This document shows, one piece after another, positions 52,955 through 62,722 of a DNA stretch of 64,000 nt. The notes below the pieces were generated by a model. The model saw only the letters and a program-made list of their open reading frames with translations, was not told where the DNA came from and searched no databases. How positions within the stretch are numbered: the stretch's first letter is position 1; every line of letters starts with the position of its first letter. Origin of the DNA: CBINFS01 sp966250015 (GTDB lineage Bacteria; Bacteroidota; Rhodothermia; Rhodothermales; DASSAV01); contig CBINFS010000015.1 in the NCBI GenBank assembly GCA_966250015.1, positions 14,974 through 78,973 on the forward strand, read 5' to 3'. The translations under genes and the position numbers were made by a program.

Positions 52955-54274
52955 CTAGTTTTCTGAAGCGATCATCGCCTCTCGTTCCGCCCGAATAGTC
53001 CGGAGCAAGTCGCTGAAGGGTACGTTTTTCTGTTCGCCCGCTTGCATGTTCTTCACCTGGGCTTCACCGGCCGCAAGCTCGTCCTGGCCGACGATGACGG
53101 CGAACCGCGCATTCTGACGGTTAGCTTCACGCATCTGGGCCTTCATCGAACGCCCTTTCAGATCGATTACAGCAATCAACCCCTCATTGCGAAACGCGTT
53201 TGCCATCTTGACCGCCCACCTTTCCGCTTCTTCCCCAAGTGCCACGAAAAAAACGTCCGGATTGGGTGAAGCCGAAAACGATTTGTCCTGCGCGGCCATC
53301 GCAAGGAACAGGCGCTCCATGCCGGCCGCAAACCCGACTGCCGGCACCTCCTCCTCACTACCAATCTCTTTTGCAAGTAAATCGTACCTTCCACCACCCG
53401 CCAGCGCACTCTGAGCGCCCAGATCCGGGCTTTCGAGCTCAAAAGCCGTGCGGGTGTAATAATCCAACCCCCGGACGAGATACGGATCCTCCTCGAAGGT
53501 CACGCCGAGGTCGCCGAGCAGCATCTTGACCTGCTCGTAGTGACGCCGGCTCTCGTCGTCGATGAAGTCCGTAAGTACCGGCGCACCTTCCAAAAGTCGT
53601 CTCTCCTTCTCGTCCTTGGTATCGAGGATTCGGAGGGGGTTCGTCCGCAATCGTTGCCTGCTGACTTCCGACAATTCCCCGGCATACGGTTCCAGGTATG
53701 CCCGCAATGCTTCACGGTAGCGGGGACGGCTCTCCGCATCGCCTAGTGTGTTCAGGCGCAGGCGTGTATCCGCTAAACCGAACGACCGGTAAACCGCCAT
53801 CATAGCGGCAATGACCTCTGCATCGGCCCGGGGATCCGGCGATCCTATGACCTCGCACCCGAACTGGTGAAACTGACGGTACCGGCCTTTTTGCGGACGC
53901 TCAGCCCGAAAGCAAGGCCCAATGTAGAACAATCGCTGGGGCCCGCCTTTCTGATCCAGGTGATGCTCGAGGTAAGCACGCATGACAGGCGCAGTGATCT
54001 CCGGCCGCAACACGTAGTTCGTGTCCCCCCGTTCAAAGGCAAACATCTCCTTGGACACGATGTCGGTCAGCTGCCCGATCCCCCTGGCGATCAATTCGGT
54101 CGGCTCCAAAATGGGCGTCCGGATCTCCTTCATTCCGAACCGCTGAAAGGTCTCTCGCAGCTTCGATTCGACGAAGCACCAGTCCGAGCTTCCGAATATC
54201 GTGGTACCTTCAGCAACGTATTTGTCCGGTAAAATATCGAAGGTACCCTTGATGCTCTGAAATGCAGTTTTCAC
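52955..54274 (-). CDS. hisS: Histidyl-tRNA synthetase
   Basis: 439 residues. Class II motif 2 region CFRAERPQKGRYRQFHQFG, the histidine loop LVRGLDYYTRTAFE, and a C-terminal anticodon domain (VFFVALGEEAERWAVKMAN). Starts MKTAFQSIKGTFDILPD, and no Shine-Dalgarno is visible. Full length for bacterial HisS. Confidence 0.96.
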   Translation of the reverse strand: MKTAFQSIKGTFDILPDKYVAEGTTIFGSSDWCFVESKLRETFQRFGMKEIRTPILEPTELIARGIGQLTDIVSKEMFAFERGDTNYVLRPEITAPVMRAYLEHHLDQKGGPQRLFYIGPCFRAERPQKGRYRQFHQFGCEVIGSPDPRADAEVIAAMMAVYRSFGLADTRLRLNTLGDAESRPRYREALRAYLEPYAGELSEVSRQRLRTNPLRILDTKDEKERRLLEGAPVLTDFIDDESRRHYEQVKMLLGDLGVTFEEDPYLVRGLDYYTRTAFELESPDLGAQSALAGGGRYDLLAKEIGSEEEVPAVGFAAGMERLFLAMAAQDKSFSASPNPDVFFVALGEEAERWAVKMANAFRNEGLIAVIDLKGRSMKAQMREANRQNARFAVIVGQDELAAGEAQVKNMQAGEQKNVPFSDLLRTIRAEREAMIASEN

Positions 54275-54337
54275 AAAAACAAGAGATAAAAGAGATGCGC
54301 TACTCAGACCAAATTTTGGGGTCGATCAACGGTTTGG

Positions 54338-54826
54338 TTACTGTTCGAGGAGCTCCGATTCGCCCTCTTCAAATATGCTGATCACCTGCTCTGGAGTCTC
54401 CGCTTTGAGCAGCCGCTCTCGGAATGAATCCCGATTCATCAGGCGCGAAATCCGGCTGAGCAACTTGATGTGCAGGGATTTGGCAGACTCCGTTCCCACC
54501 AGAAGAAAGACGAGCTGAACGGGCTTGTTATCGATCGAACCGAAATCGATCGGTTCAGCCAGCACGGCAAACGCTGCCACGGTGTCGTTAATCGCCGTCG
54601 TTTTGGCGTGCGGTAAGGCAAGCCCTTTGCCTACGCCCGTCGACATGACCTTCTCTCGCTCCATCACCGCAGCACGAACGGCATCGAGGTCTTGCACCGC
54701 CGGGTGATCCTTTAACAGATCAACCAGACCGTCAATCACTTCCTGCTTGTCCTTCCCCTTTAACCCGACGCTGATCGTTCTGGGCGATAGAAGCTGGTAA
54801 ATATCCGTCACACTTGTTGTCTGCAT
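54338..54826 (-). CDS. PTS IIA (fructose/nitrogen, PtsN-like) domain protein
   Basis: 162 residues from MQTTSVTD; an upstream ATG adds 20 residues. Single EIIA-Fru/Mtl-type domain with the phosphorylated His in GLALPHAKT (His73) and preceding STGVGKG. No IIB, IIC, HPr or EI genes are nearby, so a regulatory role like PtsN is more likely than sugar import. A 5-base stem with a GTGA loop (54870-54883) lies in its leader. Confidence 0.87.
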   Translation of the reverse strand: MQTTSVTDIYQLLSPRTISVGLKGKDKQEVIDGLVDLLKDHPAVQDLDAVRAAVMEREKVMSTGVGKGLALPHAKTTAINDTVAAFAVLAEPIDFGSIDNKPVQLVFLLVGTESAKSLHIKLLSRISRLMNRDSFRERLLKAETPEQVISIFEEGESELLEQ

Positions 54827-55019
54827 AGGTTTTGCGTATTGACCACTCCGGACAAGCCGCGCACAAAATTGCCCGTGAGGGCACATACGCAGACTCTACG
54901 TCCTTGTTCGCGGTCACATTACAGGTGTACGAGTATAGATCATCGTAATATACTGGTTTCGGACATGAACCTCACCTCGTCAGACCGGACTAGTTCCGAG
55001 ATTCAAACAAAACGTAAGC

Positions 55020-56108
55020 TCATGCGCCCTTTCTTCCCTCAACATCACGCAAACGCTCCACCACGTAGCGCATGTCTTCGGGAAAATCGGCCTCGAAGAA
55101 CATTTCAGAACCGGTGTGCGGATGAATGAAACCAAGCTCAAAGGCGTGAAGAGCCTGTCGTTTGAGCACGTCGAACAGGTTGTGATAAAAGGCCTTTCGA
55201 CTGGCCGTATGGGGACCCGTTCGAATCGACCTCCCGTCGTATACCGGATCGCCGAGGAGCGGGTGGCCGATGTGTTGGGCATGAACCCGTATCTGGTGCG
55301 TCCTGCCGGTCTCCAGCTTGAAGCCCACGACCGCCGTGTACGTAAAGGCCTCTTCCACCTTGTAGTGCGTCACGGCGTGTTTGCCGGCGGATTCCGGCAC
55401 CACGGCCATACGCTTTCTATTCCTTGGGTCGCGACCGATGGCGCTTTCTATCCGTCCTTCAGGAGGATCCGGCACGCCCCACGTGATGGCTCGGTACCGG
55501 CGACGGATCGTCCGGCGTTCGAACTGTGAGGCCAGCTTGCGATGAGTCACGTCGTCCTTCGCAATGACCATCAGGCCAGAGGTATCCTTGTCAAGGCGAT
55601 GAACGATCCCGGGCCGGATGGACGGATCGCCCGGACGAGCGGGTGCAGCATTGACGATTGAAAGCCCGACGTCCTCATCCTCCAGGTCTTCATCCTCTTC
55701 AAGCGTCAAAGTACCCCCTCCCACGTGATGTAAGAGCGCATTTACGAGCGTGCCGGTCCGATTGCCGTAGGCAGGATGAACCACCATCCCGGCAGGTTTA
55801 TTGACGACGATGAGGTGTTCATCCTCATAGACGATGTCGAGCGGGATGTTCTCCGGCCTGGCCTCAATCGGCGGCGGGCGTAGAAGCAGACAGGTGATCC
55901 GATCCCCTGGCTGCACCCGATATGAAGCCCGATTGGCCGTGACGCCGTTCACCTTTACACGCCCTTCCTCAATCCCCTGCTGCACCTTGGCACGCGACGC
56001 GTTCATGATCGAACGTGTGATGTACACGTCGAGCCTGGCGCCTTCCCTGTATCCCGGGGGAACGTCGATTGTGATCGTCCACTCTCTGGGCTCAGATTCG
56101 GGCGTCAT
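55020..56108 (-). CDS. RluA-family pseudouridine synthase (RluD-like)
   Basis: 362 residues from MTPESEPR. An S4 RNA-binding domain (ARLDVYITRSIMNASRAKVQ in two blocks) precedes the synthase domain with HRLDKDTSGLMV (catalytic Asp) and LETGRTHQIRVH. An acidic insertion of about 25 residues (LEEDEDLEDEDVG) separates conserved strands. Architecture matches RluD/RluC; the target uridines are not predictable. Confidence 0.92.
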   Translation of the reverse strand: MTPESEPREWTITIDVPPGYREGARLDVYITRSIMNASRAKVQQGIEEGRVKVNGVTANRASYRVQPGDRITCLLLRPPPIEARPENIPLDIVYEDEHLIVVNKPAGMVVHPAYGNRTGTLVNALLHHVGGGTLTLEEDEDLEDEDVGLSIVNAAPARPGDPSIRPGIVHRLDKDTSGLMVIAKDDVTHRKLASQFERRTIRRRYRAITWGVPDPPEGRIESAIGRDPRNRKRMAVVPESAGKHAVTHYKVEEAFTYTAVVGFKLETGRTHQIRVHAQHIGHPLLGDPVYDGRSIRTGPHTASRKAFYHNLFDVLKRQALHAFELGFIHPHTGSEMFFEADFPEDMRYVVERLRDVEGRKGA

Positions 56109-56221
56109 ACGGACACGGTTCAACTTAGCGGAGATCAGAATACCTCCAACGAGGGAGCCCGGGTGTACACTGTTGTTCGCCCGGACTCCCCGAAATCTTC
56201 GATGTAACGCTGACGACGGCC

Positions 56222-58033
56222 TTACCGATTCATTTCCGCCTCGACAGCATTCGTCAGATAGGCAAAAGGCGCGTTCCAGTTGATGGCGATCTCGTTGGAG
56301 GCGTAGCTGCACACATCGTCGATGTACGAACGCGCTGGAAGCTTGGATGGATAACCTTCACACTGGTCCTGCTGCCCGGGATTGGGGCCGCCTACGAGAA
56401 AGCCCGGAATTGGCTCCGGTACGTCGTCTGTCGCAGGAAGGCGATGGTGGGGATTCATGGGGGTCTTTGTTCCGTATCCGGTTGCAAACGAGTATCCCGT
56501 CGCATTCCTCCCAAGCAGGTAATCCAGGTTCGAGATGGCGCCCTCCAGGTAGCGCCTGTCGCCGGTAAGCCGATACGCCTGAATCAGACCAAGCCCTTGA
56601 TTAGCGGCTACCGAACTGCTCCCCCATACGAAATCCCTTTCGGAAAGCCCCATGACGACGCGATAAGCCGACGCCTCCTGGCTCGCAAGCATCTGATCGG
56701 CCCACTCGATGAAACGATCCTTTAGAGCCTGGACCTCGGTTCGGCCGGCAAGATCTGTCTGATTGTCGAGTAAGCTGTAGATCCCGAGCGTGCCCACGTT
56801 GTTCCAGCTCGGTACGTTGACCTCCCACGTGGCGGGTTCATCAACCGCCGTCAGGAAGCTATCCTGTCTGGTTGCCAGAAAAAGCTCGACAGCCGCCCAC
56901 CGCCATTCGTCTTGCAAGAAGCGATCGCCGTAAGCGCCGGTGGTCACGTCCGGATCGTACGCCCGGTTCATTGCCATCTGATCGTACAATACTTCTGGAT
57001 TCCGCCGCGCCCACTTCCACGCCTCGATGGCAGCCTCTCGGAGGGTATCCGAAAAGGCAGGCAGCACGTGCTCATACTCCCGAAAAACCCGGCTGGCCTG
57101 TGCCATCACAGCGGCAAAATTGAGTGCGGCAGCCGTGCTTTTCTGGACGACATACCGAGGCTTCTTCGCCTGATCCGGTGGAATGAAGGCCTCGAACTCG
57201 GGAGCTGTCAGCTTGTGGTAGACGCCGCCGTCTGCGGGGTCCTGCATGGCGACCATCCACCGAATGTTCCAAAGCACCTCATCCAGCAGATCCGGCAGCT
57301 CATTTCCACTCTCCGGAATGTTCAGGTTGCGCGACGTTACGTATTCCGGATACTGCTGATAAAGGAGGAGCAGTGTATACGTCGTGATTCCCGAGTTTAC
57401 GATGTACTTGTTGTAATCCCCCGCGTCGTACCACCCTTTGGGGGCAGAGATCGTGCTGCCCTCCGGCCGGCTTTCCGAAGCGGCTGACGGATGAATCAGA
57501 ACCAGCGTGTCGGGATGGCCGCCTTTCCGAGCCCACTTTCCGGCATGCTCGGGCTCCAGTGGCGTCGACATCCTCTGATAGTAAAAGGCCTTTACCGCCG
57601 CGTCTGCCACCTCCCCATGAACCGACTCGCCGATCCGAAACGCAGGCGATTCCTCGTATCCGTCCACCTTGACTACGTAGACGCCCGGTTCTTTGAAGGC
57701 GGAGAAGTCGGCTATCCGCACCGTCTCACCAGAATGAGGCCATTCCGCGGGCTCACCGAGGGAGCCGGTATAAACGGTATCACGCGTCTCGACCGATATC
57801 ACGTAAAACTCGTCTCCCTCCTCTCCCGTGACCACAGCCACCTTAGGACCATCAATGTAAAATCCAATCTGATTAAGCCGGATTTCCTTGACGTTCTCGT
57901 CGTTGTTTGCCGTAACGGTTCGGATGCCTACTGCTACCACGATCAACACAAGGAGCACAAGAACAACCACGTGCAGTTTATTGCTGTGACCGGAACGGAC
58001 GTCTCCATTTTGGCTTTTTTCGGGCATGGTCAT
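56222..58033 (-). CDS. Membrane-anchored GH9 endoglucanase-type glycosidase
   Basis: 603 residues. A 20-residue polar N-terminus is followed by one hydrophobic segment (about 21-40), more like a signal-anchor than a cleaved signal. Next is an N-terminal Ig-like CelD domain (IRLNQIGFYIDGPKVAVV), then the GH9 barrel with Asp203/Asp206 in GWYDAGDYNKYI, the catalytic-cleft NPHHR, and the acid Glu region DVCSYASNEIAINWNAP. It should cut beta-1,4-glucans or related oligosaccharides. No CBM or sorting domain follows. Confidence 0.9.
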   Translation of the reverse strand: MTMPEKSQNGDVRSGHSNKLHVVVLVLLVLIVVAVGIRTVTANNDENVKEIRLNQIGFYIDGPKVAVVTGEEGDEFYVISVETRDTVYTGSLGEPAEWPHSGETVRIADFSAFKEPGVYVVKVDGYEESPAFRIGESVHGEVADAAVKAFYYQRMSTPLEPEHAGKWARKGGHPDTLVLIHPSAASESRPEGSTISAPKGWYDAGDYNKYIVNSGITTYTLLLLYQQYPEYVTSRNLNIPESGNELPDLLDEVLWNIRWMVAMQDPADGGVYHKLTAPEFEAFIPPDQAKKPRYVVQKSTAAALNFAAVMAQASRVFREYEHVLPAFSDTLREAAIEAWKWARRNPEVLYDQMAMNRAYDPDVTTGAYGDRFLQDEWRWAAVELFLATRQDSFLTAVDEPATWEVNVPSWNNVGTLGIYSLLDNQTDLAGRTEVQALKDRFIEWADQMLASQEASAYRVVMGLSERDFVWGSSSVAANQGLGLIQAYRLTGDRRYLEGAISNLDYLLGRNATGYSFATGYGTKTPMNPHHRLPATDDVPEPIPGFLVGGPNPGQQDQCEGYPSKLPARSYIDDVCSYASNEIAINWNAPFAYLTNAVEAEMNR

Positions 58034-58118
58034 TTGAGGTTGAGCATTGTTTGTAGGTCTGTAAGATCAAAAAACCTCATCACAAAAGGGAACGATCACC
58101 ATTTAATCCGTCCCAATC

Positions 58119-59240
58119 TCAACTCCCTGAAACGATATCCAGTATCTTTTCCATCTCCTCCGGCGAATTATAATAGGTCGGGGCAAATCGAAGCAAACGG
58201 TTCCGAAGCGACACAACGATCCCGTGTTCCTTCAGGCGTTCGAACAGCTTCTCAGGTTCAGGATGTTTGATCGTAACGATTCCTGATTCCGGGTTCCGAT
58301 CCTTGACACCGTACCGTTCAATGCCGAGTGAATCGAGCCCCTCTGCAAGCTGTTTCGTTCGCTGTAGGACCTGCGCTTCGCACCACGATTTGCCCACTTC
58401 GAGATACAGGCCGAGCGCGGCATGCATTGCCGCAATACCTGGATTGTTCAACGTCCCGAGCCTGAACCGGCGGGCATCGGGATGAAACCGCAGCTCGTAG
58501 TTGCAGAAATTATCCCAGTCAACGGGTCCGTGCGTCCATCCGGCAGGCGGATCGAGCCGTTCCTGAAGCTCCTCCGTAACGTAAATAAAGCCGGAACCTT
58601 CGGTGGCCATCATCCACTTCTGACATCCGCAGGCCAGGTAGTCGATGTGCGAACGCTCGACGTCGAGATTGAGTGCACCCGCACCCTGAATCGCATCTAC
58701 GCAAAAAACAACGCCCCTGTCCTTACAGAGCCGCCCGACCTCTTCCAAATTCGTACGAAAACCGGACAGAAACTGGACCCAGCTCAGCGTCAGTAACCGC
58801 GTCCGCGGCGTCAGCGTCCTTTCGATGTCATCGAGCGTAAAGGTAGCCTCAACGTGGGGGATGAAATCGACCTCTACCCCCTTACGCTTCAGGTTCATGA
58901 ACGGGTATACGTTTGCCGGAAACTCGCAAGCCGGGACGGCGATTCGGTCGCCTCGCTCCCAACGGTAGCTTTCTGCAAGCAGGCTCAACCCGGACGACGT
59001 GTTCGTCGTGAACTCGACACGACCGGCGTTCGTGCCGATCGCCTCGGCGATCCTTTCCTTCGTCTGCTGAACGACCGGTAGAAACTGAAAGTGATTCTCG
59101 ATATTCGTTTCGTGTCGCTGCTGTATGTAGCGGTTCAGGGCTTCCACGACCCTTGTACTCAAGGGAGAGATGGAGGCGTGGTTTGCATAAATCGTGTGGG
59201 CGCAATGTGGAAAAAACGCCCTGAGCTCCTGAAGTGTCAT
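58119..59240 (-). CDS. Aminotransferase class V-fold PLP enzyme (cysteine-desulfurase-like)
   Basis: 373 residues. PLP-binding elements: TTNTSSGLSLLAES, Asp-x-x-Gln in CVDAIQGAGAL, and the Schiff-base Lys in CGCQKWMM (Lys208). There is no conserved Cys loop typical of group I IscS/NifS. It may be a group II-like desulfurase, selenocysteine lyase, or another class V enzyme. Ends 85 bases beyond the GH9 start region and stands alone. Confidence 0.87.
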   Translation of the reverse strand: MTLQELRAFFPHCAHTIYANHASISPLSTRVVEALNRYIQQRHETNIENHFQFLPVVQQTKERIAEAIGTNAGRVEFTTNTSSGLSLLAESYRWERGDRIAVPACEFPANVYPFMNLKRKGVEVDFIPHVEATFTLDDIERTLTPRTRLLTLSWVQFLSGFRTNLEEVGRLCKDRGVVFCVDAIQGAGALNLDVERSHIDYLACGCQKWMMATEGSGFIYVTEELQERLDPPAGWTHGPVDWDNFCNYELRFHPDARRFRLGTLNNPGIAAMHAALGLYLEVGKSWCEAQVLQRTKQLAEGLDSLGIERYGVKDRNPESGIVTIKHPEPEKLFERLKEHGIVVSLRNRLLRFAPTYYNSPEEMEKILDIVSGS

Positions 59241-59326
59241 GATGTCTGGAGAAAACTGGTTACACCTACTCGTAAACCTTTTAGGGTAACCACTGGCGAC
59301 CGTTCGTCAAAGAAAACGGCTGCTTA

Positions 59327-60463
59327 TTATTCGCGAAGAAACTGTTTTCCGGCCATCTGACGAACCAGCCCCTTGAACTCTAAGCTCAACAGGTATACCA
59401 GCGCGGTTGACGGCTCGACGTTTATCCTGGCACACAGCGTATCGATGTGGACTGGCGTTGAATCGAGCGCGTTGTACAGCAGCGACTCGATGTCACTGAG
59501 CTGACTTACAATCTCGCTTTTGTCCTCCGGTGCCGAGGAAGATTCGCCCGTCATCACGCCAAGCTCGCTTATGATGTCGTCCACGTTGAGCACGAGCTTG
59601 GCGTGGCCGCGCTGGATCAGGCGGTTACAGCCGGCGCCGGCTGCACTGTAAAGGGATCCCGGTATGGCAAAGACTTCTCTGTTCTGTTCGATCGCCAATC
59701 TTGCGGTAATGAGCGCACCTCCTTTTTCGTGGGCTTCCACGACCAGCACGCCGAGCGTGAGGCCGCTGACGATCCGATTGCGGCGCGGAAAGTTCGGTGC
59801 ATCCGGTGCGGCGCCCAGCGGAAACTCGGATATCAGCGCTCCATGCTCGATGATCTGATTGGCCAGGTTCAGGTGTTCGGCAGGATAAATGCGGTCAACA
59901 CCCGACCCGAGCACTGCAATGGTACGCCCTCCTGCCGCCATTGCGCCTCTGTGTGCAGCGGCGTCGATTCCGTAGGCCATCCCGCTCACGATGGTAAACC
60001 CTCTGCCAGCCAGCTCCGAAGCAAAGTCGTGAGCGATTCGGCGGCCGTAATCCGTCGCTCGACGTGTGCCGATGATCGCGATAGCCCGTTTATCGACTTC
60101 GCGAAGGTCACCCCGGACCCAGATGAAAGTGGGTGGATCGTAGATCTGTCGGAGGAGCTCGGGGTACCGGTCATCCCAAACCGTGATCAGCTCTGCTCCC
60201 ACCTTATCCGCCCTCTCGAACTGTTGATCGACGACGTCGTCCGAGCGAAACTCAGCAATGGCTGCCCCAATCTGCGCGCCAATTCCCGGAACGCACTCGA
60301 GAGCCGAGCGGCTGGCTCGAAGCGCCGCCCGGGCCGATCCAAAATAGGACATGAGGGTGCGAATTCGGCCTGGACCAATTCCGGGGACGAGGGACAGGGC
60401 TACCAGCGCTCTGATTTCATCGTCATCAACGATTCGTCGATCGTGACCGGGATCGGAGGTCAT
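59327..60463 (-). CDS. dprA: DNA-processing protein DprA
   Basis: 378 residues from MTSDPGHD; the ATG overlaps the obg stop by four bases. An N-terminal helix-hairpin-helix/SAM-like region (VPGIGPGRIRTLMSYFG) is followed by the Rossmann core: IIGTRRATDYG, SGMAYGIDAAAHRGAM, LGSGVDRIYPAEH and NFPRRNRIVSGL. It ends in a winged-helix domain (LYNALDSTPVHIDTLCARI). It loads RecA on incoming single-stranded DNA, consistent with natural transformation ability. Confidence 0.95.
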   Translation of the reverse strand: MTSDPGHDRRIVDDDEIRALVALSLVPGIGPGRIRTLMSYFGSARAALRASRSALECVPGIGAQIGAAIAEFRSDDVVDQQFERADKVGAELITVWDDRYPELLRQIYDPPTFIWVRGDLREVDKRAIAIIGTRRATDYGRRIAHDFASELAGRGFTIVSGMAYGIDAAAHRGAMAAGGRTIAVLGSGVDRIYPAEHLNLANQIIEHGALISEFPLGAAPDAPNFPRRNRIVSGLTLGVLVVEAHEKGGALITARLAIEQNREVFAIPGSLYSAAGAGCNRLIQRGHAKLVLNVDDIISELGVMTGESSSAPEDKSEIVSQLSDIESLLYNALDSTPVHIDTLCARINVEPSTALVYLLSLEFKGLVRQMAGKQFLRE

Positions 60464-61482
60464 GAAGTATCGCTCTGATGGTCCCGGCTCTTCTGGACGT
60501 ATTCCCACAGCAGATGTCGTAGAGGTTCCAATCCCTTTTGAGCGACCGCGCTGATGGGCAGGACGTCAATGCCCGTGGGCAAAGCCTTGCGCGCCGCCGC
60601 TAAAACCTGCTCCACCTCATTCTCCGGAAGTAGATCGACCTTGCTCAACGCTACGAGGTGTGGTTTTTCGACGAGCTCGGGATTGTAATGGTGCAATTCG
60701 TTACGAAGGGTATAGTACGCCTCCCCGATGTCTTCCTCAATGATCGGAATCAGATAAAGCAGAACGGCATTGCGTTCGATGTGCTTGAGGAAGCGAATGC
60801 CAAGGCCTTTTCCTTCGTGAGCCCCTTCGATGATACCGGGCAGGTCTGCCATCACAAATGACCTGTAGGCGCCTGCATCTACTACCCCGAGCGATGGGGT
60901 TAGTGTCGTGAAGGGATAGTCCGCAATTTTCGGTCGAGCGGCGGAAAGTGTCGAAATCAACGTGCTCTTTCCCGCATTCGGAAAACCGACGAGCCCAACG
61001 TCGGCCAGCAGTTTGAGCTCGAGCGTGACTTCCCGTTCTTCACCCGGCTCGCCGGGCTGGGCGAACCGCGGAGCCTGCCGGGTAGCGTGCTTGAAAAATG
61101 CATTTCCTTTCCCCCCGCGGCCACCCTTAGCCAGCACGATGCGTTGGCCGGGTTCCAGGACCTCCCCGATAATTTCATCAGTCACGGTGTCCCTTGCAAT
61201 GGTGCCGGGTGGTACTCGCAGCACGATGTCCTCTCCGTCAGCGCCCGTTTTGTTGGCTCCGCCGCCCGGCTGACCGTTTTTTGCAAAATGATGCCGGTTG
61301 TATCGGAGATCTAGCAACGTATAGAGCTGGGGATCTGCCTCGAGAATCACGGATCCGCCGTTGCCACCGTCTCCTCCACTCGGACCGCCTTTCGGCTCGA
61401 ACTTCTCACGCCGGAACGCAACGGCTCCCGCTCCTCCTTTGCCGCTCCGTACCGTGATCGTTACGTAGTCTACAAATTTCAT
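60460..61482 (-). CDS. obgE: Obg-family GTPase
   Basis: 340 residues. Glycine-rich Obg domain (GKGGAGAVAFRREKF, GGPSGGDGGNGGSVI) and G domain with G1 GFPNAGKSTL, DLPGIIEGAHEG and ALSKVDLL. The short form lacks the C-terminal OCT domain. Functions in late 50S assembly and stress response. Upstream of dprA with a four-base overlap. Confidence 0.96.
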   Translation of the reverse strand: MKFVDYVTITVRSGKGGAGAVAFRREKFEPKGGPSGGDGGNGGSVILEADPQLYTLLDLRYNRHHFAKNGQPGGGANKTGADGEDIVLRVPPGTIARDTVTDEIIGEVLEPGQRIVLAKGGRGGKGNAFFKHATRQAPRFAQPGEPGEEREVTLELKLLADVGLVGFPNAGKSTLISTLSAARPKIADYPFTTLTPSLGVVDAGAYRSFVMADLPGIIEGAHEGKGLGIRFLKHIERNAVLLYLIPIIEEDIGEAYYTLRNELHHYNPELVEKPHLVALSKVDLLPENEVEQVLAAARKALPTGIDVLPISAVAQKGLEPLRHLLWEYVQKSRDHQSDTS

Positions 61483-61543
61483 TTTTTGAATCGAACCACC
61501 GGAAGGCTCTCGGTTCCGGTTTAATGCTTAAAGAGTTCAGATT

Positions 61544-62065
61544 GTGCGTTTGAAATATACCCGGTACGCCGGTAGTTTCCGCATCCTGATAATCAATGAC
61601 TTTTTCTTTACGGACGATCAGTTGAAACACGTCACGATATATACGGACGGCGCGTGCAGCGGCAACCCGGGCCCGGGCGGCTGGGCGGCCATTCTCAAGT
61701 ATGGGACGCAGGAGAAAGTCCTTACCGGAGGCGCTCCTCGTACTACGAACAACCGGATGGAGTTGACCGCCGCCATCGAGGCGCTTCGTGCACTGAAAGA
61801 AAAATGCCGCGTCTCTCTGCATACGGACAGCAGCTACCTGGTCCGTGCCTTTAACGATAGATGGGTTGACAACTGGCAGCGAAACGGTTGGAAAAACGCA
61901 TCCAAAAACCCGGTCGAAAACCAGGACCTCTGGAAAGCCCTGATCGAGCTGACCGACTTCCACGAAGTCAAATGGATAAAGGTTCGCGGGCACGCAGATG
62001 ACGAGCTGAACAACCGTACCGATCGGCTCGCCGTCGAGGCAATGAAGGCGTTCAAGTCCTCCTAA
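61544..62065 (+). CDS. rnhA: Ribonuclease HI
   Basis: The RNase H fold begins at KHVTIYTDGACSGNPG; catalytic residues are in YTDGACSGN (Asp), NRMELTAAI (Glu), HTDSSYLV (Asp) and VRGHADDELNNRTDRLA (His and Asp). The GTG at 61544 gives 173 residues with 27 extra ones. A TTG at 61622 with GGACGA upstream would give the usual length of about 147 and may be the true start. Cleaves RNA in RNA-DNA hybrids. Its stop overlaps that of yigZ by four bases. Confidence 0.93.
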   Translation: MRLKYTRYAGSFRILIINDFFFTDDQLKHVTIYTDGACSGNPGPGGWAAILKYGTQEKVLTGGAPRTTNNRMELTAAIEALRALKEKCRVSLHTDSSYLVRAFNDRWVDNWQRNGWKNASKNPVENQDLWKALIELTDFHEVKWIKVRGHADDELNNRTDRLAVEAMKAFKSS

Positions 62066-62670
62066 ACCAGCGCCTCGACGTTTCCACGTCCCGAGAGCGC
62101 ATTGACGAAGGCTTCGCTAAAGGCTTCCACCTCGGACCGACGAACGGCAAGGCGCAAAGTAGTCATGTCCGAGTACTGCATGTCCTCGATTTCGGCGTCG
62201 AAAAGGCCCACGGTGTGCATCGCCGGGGACGTATCCGCGTAGTCAAAACTCACCACGACGGGCACCCTGACCACGTGTTCTTCCACACGAGCAGCATCGA
62301 GTGCTTCGTTAGCAGCGTCCCCATACGCACGGATAAGGCCGCCCGTCCCCAGCTTCGTTCCCCCGAAATAGCGAGTGACGACTACGAGCGTATTGGTTAA
62401 CGACCGCGCATCTATTTGCCGGAGAATCGGCAGACCGGCCGTACCATTTGGTTCACCGTCGTCGTTGTAACGAAAGAGAGATCCGTCCGGCCCCAGCCGG
62501 TACGCGGTGCAATGATGAGTCGCCGAATACTCCCGCTTCTTTATCGCCTCAATTTCACCAGCCGCTTCCTCTTCCGACAATACCGGTATCGCTTCTGCGA
62601 TGAAACGAGATCCCTTTACTTTGATCTCGGTAATTGTTCGGGATCGAATGGTCCGGTACAAATCCTCCAT
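62062..62670 (-). CDS. YigZ/IMPACT family protein
   Basis: 202 residues. The conserved N-terminal core reads KGSRFIAEAIPV, then HHCTAYRLG, NDDGEPNGTAGLPIL and VVVTRYFGGTKLGTGGLIRAYGDA in short blocks; a C-terminal ferredoxin-like DUF1949 domain follows. YigZ proteins share the fold of the translation regulator IMPACT; their bacterial role is not settled. Confidence 0.92.
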   Translation of the reverse strand: MEDLYRTIRSRTITEIKVKGSRFIAEAIPVLSEEEAAGEIEAIKKREYSATHHCTAYRLGPDGSLFRYNDDGEPNGTAGLPILRQIDARSLTNTLVVVTRYFGGTKLGTGGLIRAYGDAANEALDAARVEEHVVRVPVVVSFDYADTSPAMHTVGLFDAEIEDMQYSDMTTLRLAVRRSEVEAFSEAFVNALSGRGNVEALV

Positions 62671-62722
62671 GCCGGCTGTCGATGCTGTACTGAAAAGGTA
62701 CTACGCAGGACGTACGATACCG

